Notes: generated by a model from the sequence alone, not told the origin. Shown: positions 1 to 9,640, counted from the first letter of the stretch. The stretch is 64,000 nt of DNA from an uncultured Lachnospiraceae bacterium (GCA_910588295.1 CAJUQO010000001.1:62001-126000); one strand, 5' to 3'. Translations and numbers: made by a program.

Positions 1-723
1 AGAGAACTCTCCCAGTGCTTTAACCAGATGACAGAAGAGCTGGCCGGCATAGAGATGCTCCGCTCTGATTTTATCAATAATTTCTCCCACGAATTCAAAA
101 CGCCCATGGTCTCTATTCTTGGCTTTGCAAAGCTGTTAAAAAAAGGGAATCTCTCCCCGGAAGAGCAGGAGGAATATTTAAATATCATCATCGAAGAGGC
201 CGGACGCCTGACAGACCTTTCCACAAATGTGCTGAATCTGTCAAAAGTAGAAAGCATATCTCTGCTGACTGATTTTTCGGCCTTCAATATCGGGGAACAG
301 ATCCGCGAATGCGTTGTATTGCTTGAAAGCAAGTGGGAAAAAAGAGAACTTTCATTTAATCTTGAGCTGGAGGAGCTACAAGTCAATGGTAACGAACCAT
401 TACTGAAGCAGGTCTGGATGAATCTCCTGGATAACGCCATAAAATTCTCACCCGAAAAAAGCGAGATCAGACTGTTTGCCCAAGCAGATCCTACATCTGT
501 TAAAATTTCGGTGCAGGATTCCGGCTGTGGCATGGATGAGGCCACACAGCGCAGTATTTTTGACAAATTTTACCAGGGCGATCCCTCCCATTACGCGGAA
601 GGAAACGGGCTGGGCCTTCCCCTTGTCCAAAAGATTGTGTCGCTCCATCACGGAACTATCGACGTGACAAGCCGGCCGGGACAGGGAAGCACATTTACCG
701 TCACACTTCCGATCTCAGAATAA
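1..723 (+). CDS. Sensor histidine kinase, C-terminal part (5' end outside window)
   Basis: The frame is open from base 1, so the gene starts upstream; the first in-window ATG is at 28 but residues before it fit a HAMP/linker. The HisKA H-box is FSHEFKTPM (phospho-acceptor His). It is followed by the N-box NLLDNAIKF, G1 DSGCGM, an F-box and G2 GNGLGLPL of the HATPase_c domain. It is therefore the cytoplasmic kinase core of a membrane two-component sensor that phosphorylates a response regulator. The partner regulator is not in the window and is probably further upstream. The gene ends at a TAA that overlaps a GC-rich hairpin. The signal sensed cannot be inferred. Confidence 0.93.
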   Translation, partial: RELSQCFNQMTEELAGIEMLRSDFINNFSHEFKTPMVSILGFAKLLKKGNLSPEEQEEYLNIIIEEAGRLTDLSTNVLNLSKVESISLLTDFSAFNIGEQIRECVVLLESKWEKRELSFNLELEELQVNGNEPLLKQVWMNLLDNAIKFSPEKSEIRLFAQADPTSVKISVQDSGCGMDEATQRSIFDKFYQGDPSHYAEGNGLGLPLVQKIVSLHHGTIDVTSRPGQGSTFTVTLPISE

Positions 724-742
724 GCCCGCCAAAAGGCGGGCT
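723..742 (+). terminator. GC-rich hairpin after sensor kinase
   Basis: Perfect 8-bp stem AGCCCGCC/GGCGGGCT with an AAAA loop, starting in the stop codon. No clear U-tract follows, so it may be a weak terminator or a 3'-end stabiliser. Confidence 0.5.
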
Positions 743-764
743 CATTGAGATATCGTCTGTATTC

Positions 765-896
765 GTAACCGTTCAGTACCTTCACAGTTACAATGCAAAA
801 TCCATTGAAATCGCCTACGGCGATGGTATTTTGCACTCCTGAATCATGCTTTTACGGTCTCAGCAGTAAATGCTTCGACCTAGGCTGAATAGTTAC
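765..896. repeat. Nested inverted-repeat element with GTAAC-N-GTTCAG ends
   Basis: The outer arms GTAACCGTTCAG (765-776) and CTGAATAGTTAC (885-896) are inverted copies with two mismatches. A second inverted pair, TGCAAAAT (794-801) and ATTTTGCA (828-835), surrounds a self-complementary CGCCTACGGCG core. The outer arms match other short elements at 22942, 24325, 46920, 55890 and 58699. It lies between two convergent genes and has no coding content. Confidence 0.6.
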
Positions 897-912
897 CTGC
901 ATTCTTGCTTTT

Positions 913-2751
913 TTATTCCACAGTCACACTCTTGGCCAGATTTCTCGGCTTATCCACATCCAGTCCTTTGGACACGCTGACATAATACCCCATCAGCTGC
1001 AGCGGTATAATAGCCAGCGAGGTCGTGAAATAGGGATTCGTCCAGGGAATATACACGGTGAAGTCCGTGGTATCCTCCACGCTGTAGTTTCCGTAGGTAG
1101 TAAGCCCCATCAGGTACGCGCCGCGGCTCTTTACCTCCAGCAGATTGCTGATCATCTTCTCATACAGGTTCTGCTGAGTCAGCACACCGATCACCAATGT
1201 GCCGTCCTCAATCAGGCTGATGGTGCCGTGTTTGAGCTCACCCGCCGCGTAAGCTTCAGAATGGACATAGCTGATCTCCTTCATTTTCAGGCTGCCCTCC
1301 ATGCTGATGGCATAGTCGATGCCCCTGCCCACGAAAAAGATATCCCTAGCGTTGGAATATTTGGAGGCAAACCACTGGATACGCTCCTTATCATCCAGAA
1401 CCTTCTCAATCTTTCCCGGCAGCGTCAGAAGCTCCGCAATCATTTCACGGTAGGTTTCCTCCATGATCTTATCGCGGGCCATGGCAAAACGAACCGCCAG
1501 CAGATAACCGGCTATGAGCTGAGCGCTATAGGCTTTGGTGGTAGCCACGGCAATCTCGGGGCCTGCCAGCGTATAAAACACCTTATCCGCCTCCCGGGCG
1601 ATGGAAGACCCCACCACATTTACGATGCCAAGGGTCAGGATTCCTCTGTCCTTTGCCTCCCTGAGCGCCGCGATGCTGTCCGCCGTCTCGCCGGACTGGC
1701 TGATCACGATCACCAGGCCCTCGGGATCCAGTATGGGTTTCCGGTAGCGGAACTCCGAAGCCAGCTCCACACTCACGGGAATCCCCGCCATATCCTCAAT
1801 CACATACTGCAGGGCGATGCCCACATGATAAGCCGACCCACAGGCCACGATATAGATCCGGGAGATTTTGCGGATATCCTCGTCGGACAGTCCCACGCCG
1901 GACAGATCAATCTCTCCGTCATGGATAACCGAATTCAGAGTATCCAGCACAGCCTTGGGCTGTTCGTGGATCTCCTTCATCATATAATGCTCAAATCCGC
2001 CCTTCTCCGCCGCTTCCTGATCCCACTTGATCTCTGTAAGCTCTTTCTCAATCTCCTCTTTATCAATATTGAAGAAAGTGACTTTGCCCTGCTCGATATG
2101 GGCGATCTCCAGATTGTTGATGTAATACACATTGCGGGAATATTTGAGGATCGCCGGTACATCGGAGGCAATATAGACATCATTGCCATTTACACCGATG
2201 ATCATAGGGCTGTCTTTACGGGCCGTGTAAATCTCATTCGGATATTCCTGGAACATGACTGCCAGGGCATAGGAACCCCGGATGCGCATCATAGCCTGGG
2301 AGAGCGCCTCCACAGGATCCTGGTTGTGTTTTTTATAATAATAATCGATCAGATTCACCGCAACTTCCGTATCCGTCTGGGAGTAAAAATGATAACCTTT
2401 TTTCGTCAGCTTATTTTTCAGCTCCTGATAATTTTCAATGATACCGTTATGAACGGCCACTACAGACTGATCCTCAGAAGTATGGGGATGGGCATTCGTC
2501 TCCGACGGCTCCCCATGGGTGGCCCAGCGGGTATGGCCGATCCCACAGCAGCCTTTGATGGCCAAGCCGTCGTTGGTCTTTTCAGCCAGTACTCTCAGTC
2601 TGCCTTTCGCCTTCACCACCACGGTTTTGCCGGAGCCGTCACGGACGGAAATTCCCGCCGAATCATATCCGCGGTACTCCAGCTTGGACAGCCCCTCCAG
2701 CAAAATCGGCGCCGCCTGGTTCTCGCCTATATATCCTACAATTCCGCACAT
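913..2751 (-). CDS. glmS: Glutamine--fructose-6-phosphate aminotransferase (isomerizing)
   Basis: Makes glucosamine-6-phosphate from fructose-6-phosphate and glutamine, the entry step of UDP-GlcNAc and peptidoglycan synthesis; cytoplasmic. The start is placed at the ATG giving MCGIVGYIG, because Cys2 of the reading frame becomes the N-terminal nucleophile and AAGGAGG lies 8 nt upstream; a longer frame upstream is not used. A class II glutamine amidotransferase domain occupies about residues 2-230 (RWATHG, HNGIIENY). Two SIS sugar-isomerase domains follow (SQSGETADS, TTKAYSAQ), and the C-terminus DKPRNLAKSVTVE is typical. The length of 612 aa is normal. It sits 160 nt downstream of pgi, which supplies or drains its substrate, so the two probably share a transcript. 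No glmS ribozyme is recognisable in the gap. Confidence 0.97.
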   Translation of the reverse strand: MCGIVGYIGENQAAPILLEGLSKLEYRGYDSAGISVRDGSGKTVVVKAKGRLRVLAEKTNDGLAIKGCCGIGHTRWATHGEPSETNAHPHTSEDQSVVAVHNGIIENYQELKNKLTKKGYHFYSQTDTEVAVNLIDYYYKKHNQDPVEALSQAMMRIRGSYALAVMFQEYPNEIYTARKDSPMIIGVNGNDVYIASDVPAILKYSRNVYYINNLEIAHIEQGKVTFFNIDKEEIEKELTEIKWDQEAAEKGGFEHYMMKEIHEQPKAVLDTLNSVIHDGEIDLSGVGLSDEDIRKISRIYIVACGSAYHVGIALQYVIEDMAGIPVSVELASEFRYRKPILDPEGLVIVISQSGETADSIAALREAKDRGILTLGIVNVVGSSIAREADKVFYTLAGPEIAVATTKAYSAQLIAGYLLAVRFAMARDKIMEETYREMIAELLTLPGKIEKVLDDKERIQWFASKYSNARDIFFVGRGIDYAISMEGSLKMKEISYVHSEAYAAGELKHGTISLIEDGTLVIGVLTQQNLYEKMISNLLEVKSRGAYLMGLTTYGNYSVEDTTDFTVYIPWTNPYFTTSLAIIPLQLMGYYVSVSKGLDVDKPRNLAKSVTVE

Positions 2752-2912
2752 ATACTTATCCTCCTTACACTCATAGAACACGCCGCCTGTGCGCCTCTAA
2801 ACCTGCATAGCCCTTTGACCGGAAAGCAGACAAAAACAGGGAGACACCACAAAAATCGACGTTTCACCATCTTCTCCTTGCAGTATCTCCCCTTACTGTC
2901 TACAACCGCATT

Positions 2913-4262
2913 CTACAGCCTTTTGATCAGTTCTTCTCTTTCTTTCTCATAACCCGGCTTGCCAAGGAGCGCGAACATATTTCTCTTATAACTCTCCACA
3001 CCCGGCTGATTGAACGGGTTCACACCCAGAATATAGCCGCTGATCCCGCAGGCAAACTCGAAGAAATAGAACAGCTCCCCAAGAGAGAACTCATCCTGCC
3101 TCGGAATATTCACCACCAGATTCGGTACATTGCCGTCTGTATGGGCCAGAATAGTTCCGTTCATGGCGTTCTTATTCACAAAATCAACGGTCTTTCCGGC
3201 CAGATAATTCAGGCCGTCCAAGTCCACAGGCTCCTCACCGATAGTCAGCTCACACCGGGACTCTTCCACATTCAGCACCGTCTCGAACATGATCCGGCTA
3301 CCGTCCTGGATAAACTGCCCCATGGAGTGCAGGTCGGTGGTCAGGTCAACAGATGCCGGGAAAATACCCTTCTGATCCTTGCCCTCACTCTCGCCGTAGA
3401 GCTGTTTCCACCACTCGGATACATAGTGCAGACTGGGTTCATAGTTGGCCAGGATCTCCACCGGTTTGCCTTTTCTGTGCAGGATATTTCTGAGGGCCGC
3501 ATATTTCAACGCGTCATTGTCCTCGAAATCTGCCTCCAGCGCACGTTTCCTGCCGGAAGCCGCACCCTCCATCAGTTTGTCAAGATCCGCGCCGCTGACC
3601 GCAATGGGCAGAAGTCCCACGGCTGTCAGACCAGAGTAACGGCCTCCTACATCATCCGGCACCACGAAAGTCTCATACCCTTCCTCTGTGGCCAGCTTCT
3701 TTAAGGCTCCTCTGGACTTATCCGTGGTGGCGTAAATTCTCTTGGCCGCTTCGGCCTTGCCGTATTTCTCCTCCAGTTTGGCTTTGAAGATACGGAAAGC
3801 GATAGCCGGCTCCGTCGTCGTACCGGACTTGGAAATCACATTCACGGAGAAATCACGGTCACCTATCACATCCATCAGCTGTACCATGTATGTACTGCTG
3901 ATGCTGTTGCCCAGGAAATAGATCTCCGGCGTCTTGCGGATCTCTTTGGACACCATATTGTAGAATCCATGACGAAGGAATTCAATAGCCGCTCTGGCTC
4001 CCAGATAGGAACCGCCGATACCGATCACCAGGAACACTTCGCTGTCACTCTGGATCTTCTGCGCTGCCTTCTTGATCCGGGCAAACTCTTCTTTGTCATA
4101 ATCCACCGGAAGATCCACCCAGCCCAGGAAGTCATTGCCCGCTCCTGTCCGGGACAAAAGCGTCTCCTTGGCATCCAGAGCAATCTTCTTCATCGAAGCC
4201 ACCTCGGACTCCGCCACAAAGCTTGCAGCCTTTGAATAATCAAATGTAACTCTGTCGCTCAT
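2913..4262 (-). CDS. pgi: Glucose-6-phosphate isomerase
   Basis: Interconverts glucose-6-phosphate and fructose-6-phosphate in glycolysis. The 449-aa length and sequence match the short Gram-positive Pgi type. The SIS motif [15 protein letters not shown] is near residue 80, [11 protein letters not shown] follows, and the [20 protein letters not shown] block lies in the C-terminal half. The ATG at 4262 is preferred over one 6 nt upstream because AAGGAG is 8 nt before it. It is the first gene of a probable pgi-glmS operon, which couples glycolysis to amino-sugar synthesis. A TTGCGA-N17-TAAAAT promoter lies about 100 nt upstream. Confidence 0.97.
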   Translation of the reverse strand: MSDRVTFDYSKAASFVAESEVASMKKIALDAKETLLSRTGAGNDFLGWVDLPVDYDKEEFARIKKAAQKIQSDSEVFLVIGIGGSYLGARAAIEFLRHGFYNMVSKEIRKTPEIYFLGNSISSTYMVQLMDVIGDRDFSVNVISKSGTTTEPAIAFRIFKAKLEEKYGKAEAAKRIYATTDKSRGALKKLATEEGYETFVVPDDVGGRYSGLTAVGLLPIAVSGADLDKLMEGAASGRKRALEADFEDNDALKYAALRNILHRKGKPVEILANYEPSLHYVSEWWKQLYGESEGKDQKGIFPASVDLTTDLHSMGQFIQDGSRIMFETVLNVEESRCELTIGEEPVDLDGLNYLAGKTVDFVNKNAMNGTILAHTDGNVPNLVVNIPRQDEFSLGELFYFFEFACGISGYILGVNPFNQPGVESYKRNMFALLGKPGYEKEREELIKRL

Positions 4263-4359
4263 ATTCATATCTCCTTCTGCATTCTGTCAGAATATCTCTG
4301 AAAACTGCTTTCCGCCGACCAGAAATGTACTTTCAGATTTACTCTAGTATTATTTTCCT

Positions 4360-4388
4360 ATTTTAACAGACTATACCTACTTTCGCAA
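4360..4388 (-). promoter_or_regulatory. Putative sigma-A promoter of pgi-glmS
   Basis: Read leftward: -35 TTGCGA (4383-4388), 17-nt spacer, -10 TAAAAT (4360-4365), about 100 nt before pgi. Assigned from hexamer match and spacing only. Confidence 0.5.
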
Positions 4389-4512
4389 GTTTCTTTTTGC
4401 CGTCCATCTGTCACCAACAGACGCAGATCATGACAATTCAGACAGGTATCCGGCTATTTCCGGCGCCTGTGCCGCGACTGCCTGCCCGGCCGTCCCGGCG
4501 GGCCCGCCTCCT

Positions 4513-4983
4513 CTATTGTCTGGAACACTTTTCCGCATCTATGGCCAGCACAAACATCAAGACATACAGCGCGTCCGCACTGTCGTCAATCGTAAGAACA
4601 TAAGTATCTGTCATATGGAACAATTCCTTCGATATCGAGGCGATCCTCCTGTCTGCCCCATCTAAAATTGAATAATCCCACTCCGTCCAGCTTCCTTCGA
4701 TATGCCATCCGTTAAAATCTATATGATAGCGCGGTTTAAGAAATGTGAATTCTTTGCTGATACAGCCGATATATTTCCCGTCTTCACATATTTCAAATTT
4801 GGGAAGGAACGTCAGAACCCGCTCTCTCACAGTCCCTCTTTCATACCCCCCGGCATCAAATATTTTCAGACAATGCCCCCACGAAAGCTGCCCTTTAACC
4901 ACATACATAACGTTCCCATTTTCGTCATAAATATCATAACTGTCAAACCACGAAAACAAACGCTGCTTAAATAAAAGCTTCAC
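4513..4983 (-). CDS. LURP-one-related / YxjI-like beta-barrel protein
   Basis: 156 aa, GTG start with AAAGGAG about 7 nt upstream. The sequence has the repeated short beta-strand pattern of the LURP-one-related (DUF567, Tubby-like fold) family: YDIYDENGNVMYVVKGQL at the N-terminus, then FEICEDGKYIGCISKEF, and a C-terminal hydrophobic helix DALYVLMFVLAIDAE. No signal peptide is present. The family has no established bacterial reaction; a lipid- or membrane-binding scaffold is speculative. It stands alone between pgi and a decayed gene. Confidence 0.8.
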   Translation of the reverse strand: MKLLFKQRLFSWFDSYDIYDENGNVMYVVKGQLSWGHCLKIFDAGGYERGTVRERVLTFLPKFEICEDGKYIGCISKEFTFLKPRYHIDFNGWHIEGSWTEWDYSILDGADRRIASISKELFHMTDTYVLTIDDSADALYVLMFVLAIDAEKCSRQ

Positions 4984-5092
4984 CAGCCACTCCTTTCTGC
5001 CGAAAACCGCTTATGCAAAATCCTCAAAAAAGGGGCAGCCGGAAAATAAACACTCCTGACAAATCCCTTTTTCCTCTATCCCTTTACTTAAA

Positions 5093-5479
5093 TTACACAT
5101 GGCTGACACCTCGCTTTCCAGTTTTCTCCGCCATTTTTCCCACCAGTTTTTTTTCATGGATCACATACCGGTTGATCGTATTTTCCCAATATTTGGGAGG
5201 ATTTGCGCATATCCATATGGAATAGACTTTACAGATCTTCTCATACTGGTTATCCACAAACTCTACGCCATACTGCGAGGAAATCATGCGGCTGCAGTAA
5301 TAGATCCCCCGCTTGATAATCGGGTAGCCCGGATAAAAATCATTTTGTGCTTCAATACTGAGGATCAAGCTTGCCATCTCTCCCGACCGCGGCACAACCG
5401 CATAAAAACGGATATCATAAGTGACCGTTCCTTCTTTTATCGTACTGTCTTCCGTTTGGGCTCCCCTGATAGGTGTCAA
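5093..5479 (-). pseudogene. Decayed PD-(D/E)XK nuclease-family transposase (Rpn-like) fragment
   Basis: The reading frame carries the core of the PD-(D/E)XK transposase-associated nuclease family: EGTVTYDIRFYAV with the catalytic Asp, then SIEAQND with the ExQ pair, and the helix PIIKRGIYYCSRMISSQYG. Intact members are about 300 aa. Here both the N-terminal start and the C-terminal half are missing, and the frame ends soon after WENTINRYVIHEKK. A second, shorter remnant of the same segment lies at 33275-33380. No ribosome site precedes the first Met. It is best read as a relic of a mobile, recombination-promoting gene family that is abundant in Clostridia. Confidence 0.75.
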
Positions 5480-5719
5480 TGCCCTGCTTCGGGCTTCTTA
5501 CATTTCTACCCCTATGCCTCTGGAACCCGCATAAACAAAGGCTTTCCAAGCCTATTTTTGCAGGTAATTCTCAGAATATTCTGAAAACATCTGTTTTTCG
5601 GCAGTTTATATGTCTGTTCATAATTTAGACATATTTACTGTGAAATTATTGTACCATTTTCAACGACCTTCCGCAACAGACAACTCCTATAAAGATAACA
5701 TTAAAAATATGTATGGGCC

Positions 5720-6391
5720 CTATCTGTCCATTATAAAATGTTTCTTAGCGATAGCCAGCTTATACTCTTTCCTGTGCCGCTCCAAAAAAATGGTCATCAG
5801 CCGCTCTGCCAGAAAGCCAATATATCTCTCCTGATAAGGATCATCCCGCTCTCCAATTTCTTTTTCACACTGAAATAAAATCGGGAACAGCCATTCACAG
5901 TACTGATCCAGTATTTCCCGGCGGGCAATCAACATGTTGTAGGCATAATAATAATTTCCCTTTTCTATTTTGGCCGCCGCATCCCTATATTGCGGAAATA
6001 ACTCAACGACTGTTTTCATGCAGATATTCCAGTCCATTTCCATATGGTCGCTGCAATATTGCTGTTTTACACCTTTCACATTTAAAACCGTAACTACCAC
6101 ATCAATATCAGAGTCCAGCAGCTTCGCGGCCATTTCTTCGCTGATATCAAATCTTCTCCGATAATGGCTCAAACCCAGATAGCCGGCTTTTCCGTGTTTC
6201 CATATCCAATAAAGAGCTGTCAGTTCACAATATTTTCTGTTCTTTTCTGATATATTCTCTCCCTGATTGTCCAAAACAGCGGCAATCCGTCTGTCTGTCA
6301 AAGCCACCCCTGCCTGAATCGGAATCTCAAAGCTGCACTTTGGTATTTCTTCTTTTAGCATATGGTCTGCCACATGGCATACTTTTATCAA
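5720..6391 (-). CDS. DUF4422 glycosyltransferase-like protein, start uncertain
   Basis: About 223 aa. The block GENISEKNRKYCELTALYWIW...GYLGLSHYRRRFD is characteristic of DUF4422 proteins, which occur in capsule and exopolysaccharide clusters and are thought to be glycosyltransferases. The YYYAYNMLIARREILDQYCEWLFPIL region also fits. The N-terminus (IKVCHVADHMLK) aligns with the usual IKI-hydrophobic-THK strand. However, the only upstream start is TTG at 6391, without a ribosome site, and an in-frame stop lies 27 nt before it. The AT-rich island begins 13 nt away, so its insertion may have removed the native start. No other polysaccharide genes are adjacent, so it may be an orphaned remnant. 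Confidence 0.72.
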   Translation of the reverse strand: MIKVCHVADHMLKEEIPKCSFEIPIQAGVALTDRRIAAVLDNQGENISEKNRKYCELTALYWIWKHGKAGYLGLSHYRRRFDISEEMAAKLLDSDIDVVVTVLNVKGVKQQYCSDHMEMDWNICMKTVVELFPQYRDAAAKIEKGNYYYAYNMLIARREILDQYCEWLFPILFQCEKEIGERDDPYQERYIGFLAERLMTIFLERHRKEYKLAIAKKHFIMDR

Positions 6392-6404
6392 ATATTTATA
6401 TAAT

Positions 6405-7301
6405 TTACGCCATAACTACTTTCAACATATCCTTAAGTCTGTCAAAGTCGTGCATTTGGATTCTGCAATTTAAATCTTTTTCCATAATCCAGTCTTTGGC
6501 ATCTTTTGAGAAGAACGAAGTTGTAGCAATGATACCTCCATTTATCTTATCCATTTCAATAATCCCGGCAAAACGCTGAATTATATCAATGCCTACTTTA
6601 TTTTTGGAATCATACTGTTTGCATTCCACATAGAATACCATATCTCCTAATATATCAGGTTTGCGGAGGATTATGTCCTTGCCGCCATCTCTGGTTGTTT
6701 TGGTTAGTTCAACGTTATATCCTAATTTATTGTAGAGCTGCGCCATGAATTCTTCAAATTCTCTTGAAGTAAGGTTAAAAAGTTCACTTGGATGTTCAGC
6801 CAAATATGCGAAAACTTTATCATTTGCAGGCATAATGGCAATAGTTGGTGATTCAGTAGTAATGATTTTCTTTTCATCTGGTAAATATATTTCTGATATT
6901 ACTTTTTCGGAGATTTGGTCTGCATCTTCTTTCTCTTTCGCGTCCCTGCTTTTAGGATGTATGCCTAAAACAGTATATCCATCCAATATAGGTTGTAGAG
7001 CAGAGGTAAGATTAGAAAAAGCTTGTTGTTGCTGATAAAAACTGGATGATACATATGTCATAGTGGATAATGCTATCCTTATATCAGCTGTATTTATTTT
7101 TGATTGTTCCAAGTGTTGCGTAAATGCATTAAGCGCTACATACATTTCACGAGAATTATGTAACAACTTCTACAAGCCGGGCGAGGCATTAATTGCATTT
7201 TGGGTTGTAGCGCCTTGTTTTTGTATGGCTTGCATTGCTGAAGGGGTAATGATATTCTGTATCTTATTCATTGATTCCATATATCTTGAAATATCATCCA
7301 T
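6405..7301 (-). pseudogene. Mrr-like type IV restriction endonuclease, interrupted by an amber codon
   Basis: The C-terminal half has the Mrr/PD-(D/E)XK fold: FEEFMAQLYNKLGYNVELTKTT, then DGGKDI (catalytic Asp), YVECKQY (Glu-x-Lys) and a VGIDIIQRFAG helix. Such enzymes cut modified foreign DNA. An ATG at 7301 with AAGAGG upstream opens a 43-codon N-terminus (begins MDDISRYMESMNKIQ). It is followed in the same frame by TAG at 7170-7172 and then continues without shift as LLHNSREMYVALNAF. The full gene would be 298 aa. Either it is inactivated, restarts at a TTG or ATG after the stop, or the base is an error. Composition is clearly AT-richer than the flanking genes. Confidence 0.78.
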
Positions 7302-7338
7302 GTTTAAAACCTCTTATTGTGTTTATTATATCCCATGT

Positions 7339-8367
7339 CTAAATATGGTAATTATTTTTCTTTTTTATTTGTTCTGTTTCCTCAACCAATAAATCAACCT
7401 CATTTTTTCCCATTCTTTTTCGGTTCTCATCATAAAGTTCATATTGTTCATTGGCGTATGCCTTTGCCTGTTTTGCGGAAATATGCCCGGCTCCAGATAA
7501 CACTTCCCGTCCTGTCATATTCAGGAAATTATTGAGGTAAGTTTCCCAGTCTTTCATATACATGGGGTTATGCCTTCGTGCCTGGTCTTCCGCAAAGTCC
7601 AGGTACATCGTTACCACCCTGCTTAATTCCTGCATTTCATCCTCATTGAGATAGTTCTTGGCAATATCCACATCTTTTTTTCGGACTTTTGCGCCCTCAA
7701 AAGCAGTCAGCCCCATATTGGCTTTCGTGGCGTCTGCCCTCTGCATAATGACTTCTGCTGCGGTATGCCCATGCACTCCGTAATGTATTTTATTCTGGAC
7801 AGTTTTAAAGAATAATTCTGCGTCTTTATCATTGCTGGAATAATCAACGGATGTTTTGTATATGTCGCAGATTTTCTGGTAGAACCGCTTTTCCGACGCC
7901 CTGATTTCGCGGATGCGCTCTAACAATTCATCAAAATAATCTTCGCCAAAGGGTTTTGGGTTTTTCAGGCGTTCGTCATTCATGGAAAACCCCTTACGGG
8001 AATATTCTTCTAAGATGGCAGAAGCCCAGTTCCGAAAATGCATCCCCACATTGGAACGGACACGGTAGCCGATGGCAAGAATCATCTTAAAATTATAATG
8101 CTTTTTCTTCCGTTTAATCTGCCTTTTTCCTTCTGTTTGAACTTGTAAGAAATCCTTACAAGTTGAAGGTTCATCCAGTTCACCATCAGCATAAATATTG
8201 CGGATATGCATGGTAACGTTTTGGGGAGTCGTATTATACAGTCTGGCAATGGCTGACTGGTTCATCCAGATATCACCATTCTGGAAAAACACGTCAATTT
8301 TGGTATCGCCTTTTTCTGTCTGATAGATAAGGATATTTCCCAGTTCCATTATCTCATCATTATTCAT
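7339..8367 (-). CDS. RhuM family protein
   Basis: 342 aa. The N-terminus has the RhuM signature: GDTKIDVFFQNGDIWMNQSAIARLY (a DNA-binding-like element also found in phage antirepressors), then TPQNVTMHIRNIYADGEL and the YNFKMILAIGYRVRSNVGMHFRNWA block. The C-terminal HGHTAAEVIMQRADA and LTAFEGAKVRKKD segments are family hallmarks. RhuM was named from a Salmonella pathogenicity island. Homologues sit in restriction-modification and other accessory islands, and their molecular role is unknown. It overlaps the upstream gene by 8 nt, which implies translational coupling, and lies next to a Mrr-like gene, so a defence-island role is an inference. Confidence 0.88.
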   Translation of the reverse strand: MNNDEIMELGNILIYQTEKGDTKIDVFFQNGDIWMNQSAIARLYNTTPQNVTMHIRNIYADGELDEPSTCKDFLQVQTEGKRQIKRKKKHYNFKMILAIGYRVRSNVGMHFRNWASAILEEYSRKGFSMNDERLKNPKPFGEDYFDELLERIREIRASEKRFYQKICDIYKTSVDYSSNDKDAELFFKTVQNKIHYGVHGHTAAEVIMQRADATKANMGLTAFEGAKVRKKDVDIAKNYLNEDEMQELSRVVTMYLDFAEDQARRHNPMYMKDWETYLNNFLNMTGREVLSGAGHISAKQAKAYANEQYELYDENRKRMGKNEVDLLVEETEQIKKKNNYHI

Positions 8368-8710
8368 CCGTCAAATCTGCCTTTCTGCCGTTTGCCCGGC
8401 TTTTATACACCTTATACTGGTTCTTGCACTGACCGCTGCAAAATACCGTATTGGGTCTGGATGCAAGGAATACCTTGCCGCAATACTTACAGACTTTCAT
8501 GGAGGATTTCTGGTCTGTCAGCATGAAACTGAACATCATCTGTATTGCCAACAATAATGAATGGAAATCCCATACAATCGTTGGCTTTTCCAGCAGTTCT
8601 GGTTTTGCTTTTTCGGTAGGCGTGATATACAATCTGCCTTTATCATCTTCCCTCCACTCATACTTATCATACCGTACCCAGTGGGAACTGGTCTTTTCAA
8701 AAAGGTTCAT
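8360..8710 (-). CDS. DUF6076-like small protein with C-terminal zinc-finger motif
   Basis: 116 aa. The C-terminus holds CKYCGKVF...FCSGQCKNQYKVYKSR, a CxxC...CxxxC zinc knuckle. The middle segment PTIVWDFHSLLLAIQMMFSFMLTD is hydrophobic and helical. This pattern resembles the C-terminal part of DUF6076-type proteins from Firmicute accessory regions; members I recall are longer, so this copy may be N-terminally truncated. There is no obvious ribosome site, but an inverted repeat lies just upstream. It overlaps the RhuM gene start by 8 nt, making a two-gene unit. Function unknown; zinc-dependent nucleic-acid binding is a guess. Confidence 0.6.
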   Translation of the reverse strand: MNLFEKTSSHWVRYDKYEWREDDKGRLYITPTEKAKPELLEKPTIVWDFHSLLLAIQMMFSFMLTDQKSSMKVCKYCGKVFLASRPNTVFCSGQCKNQYKVYKSRANGRKADLTDE

Positions 8711-8718
8711 TATTATTA

Positions 8719-8740
8719 TCTCAATTATGTGTAATTGAGA
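8719..8740. promoter_or_regulatory. Perfect inverted repeat upstream of the DUF6076-RhuM unit
   Basis: Arms TCTCAATTA (8719-8727) and TAATTGAGA (8732-8740) are exactly complementary, with a TGTG centre. It starts 9 nt before the gene, a position suited to a repressor operator. The ligand is unknown. Confidence 0.45.
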
Positions 8741-8775
8741 TTGCTGTTAAATATATTACTATCGTAACCAATACG

Positions 8776-9594
8776 TTAAATATCGTCAATCACTACGTTG
8801 TTTTTTATTTTGGATGCATCGGCATTTGAACGTCCTTTATCAGAAAAGTCAGGCATATTTTTAGAAGAAAATATTAAATTTACAATGACTTTGCTGATAT
8901 CTTCATACATCTGCTGAAACAATTTATCCTGTTTCTGTACATCCGTTTCCAGCAGAATATAGATCAGGTCATTTTTCAGTATTCCAATGCTTAATGTCCG
9001 GTTGACCATCATTTTATGTTTCCTGTGTTTCTCTATTTCAGCCAGTTCTGTCTCCGCGTCGCGGATGATATCTTCTGCAAGGTTACTGATATAGATTGTG
9101 CTGTATATATCCTGCAACAGCAAAATTGGCTCCGTCCCTGTGAAATTCTCCATCTGTAGACGGTCTTTCAATGTCCCGTATGCCGTTTCGATCCACCATC
9201 TCATATGATAGAGTCCCGCAATCTGCAGACAGCCAAAGGTTTCAGATAGTAGATTTGTAATAAGCACTTCTTCCCTCTCTTCCGGCAACGGTACTTTGAC
9301 CATCCGCAGAGTGATATATCCGAGCTCTTCCACCCGCTGTCCGATATCCGTTCCCTTATAATGTCTGGTCCGGCTTTTATCCAGATGGATGTCCACCCAT
9401 GTGTCCAAAGCCGACAAAGCGGACTGCTCCTTCTTATAATCACTGGATTTGAGACGTACCAGGAATAAGATGCCCTTCTCCATCATAGGACAACAGAAAA
9501 TTAACTTTAATTTCTTCGAACTTCGCCTGCCGGAAAACGAGCCTGTCTTTACCCTTAAAAAAGTTCTGGAGGATATGGATTTTTCGGGCCTCAC
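8776..9594 (-). pseudogene. IS4-family transposase, C-terminal fragment
   Basis: The IS4 signature Y-(2)-R-(3)-E-(6)-K is intact in YHMRWWIETAYGTLKDRL, followed by QMENFTGTEPILLLQDIYSTIYISNLAEDI, a typical IS4 C-terminal helix. Upstream the frame has FLVRLKSSDYKKE, part of the beta-strand core. The first ~40 codons (towards 9594) show no family resemblance and probably come from the flanking terminator region. Most of the N-terminal DDE domain is missing, so the element cannot transpose by itself. It marks the right edge of the AT-rich island, inserted downstream of fucI. Terminal inverted repeats were not identified. Confidence 0.8.
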
Positions 9595-9640
9595 CGCCCG
9601 TTATTCCCCTAGGGAGAACGAAACGGAAGTAAAAAAGCAA

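Noticed and set aside
2752-2912. glmS ribozyme upstream of glmS
   Set aside because: The 160-nt gap has none of the conserved core segments I can recognise; it is also short for the full ribozyme.
1228-2952. 574-aa rightward ORF across glmS
   Set aside because: Antisense shadow of a clearly recognised glmS; low-complexity His/Gly/Arg-rich translation with no family motif.
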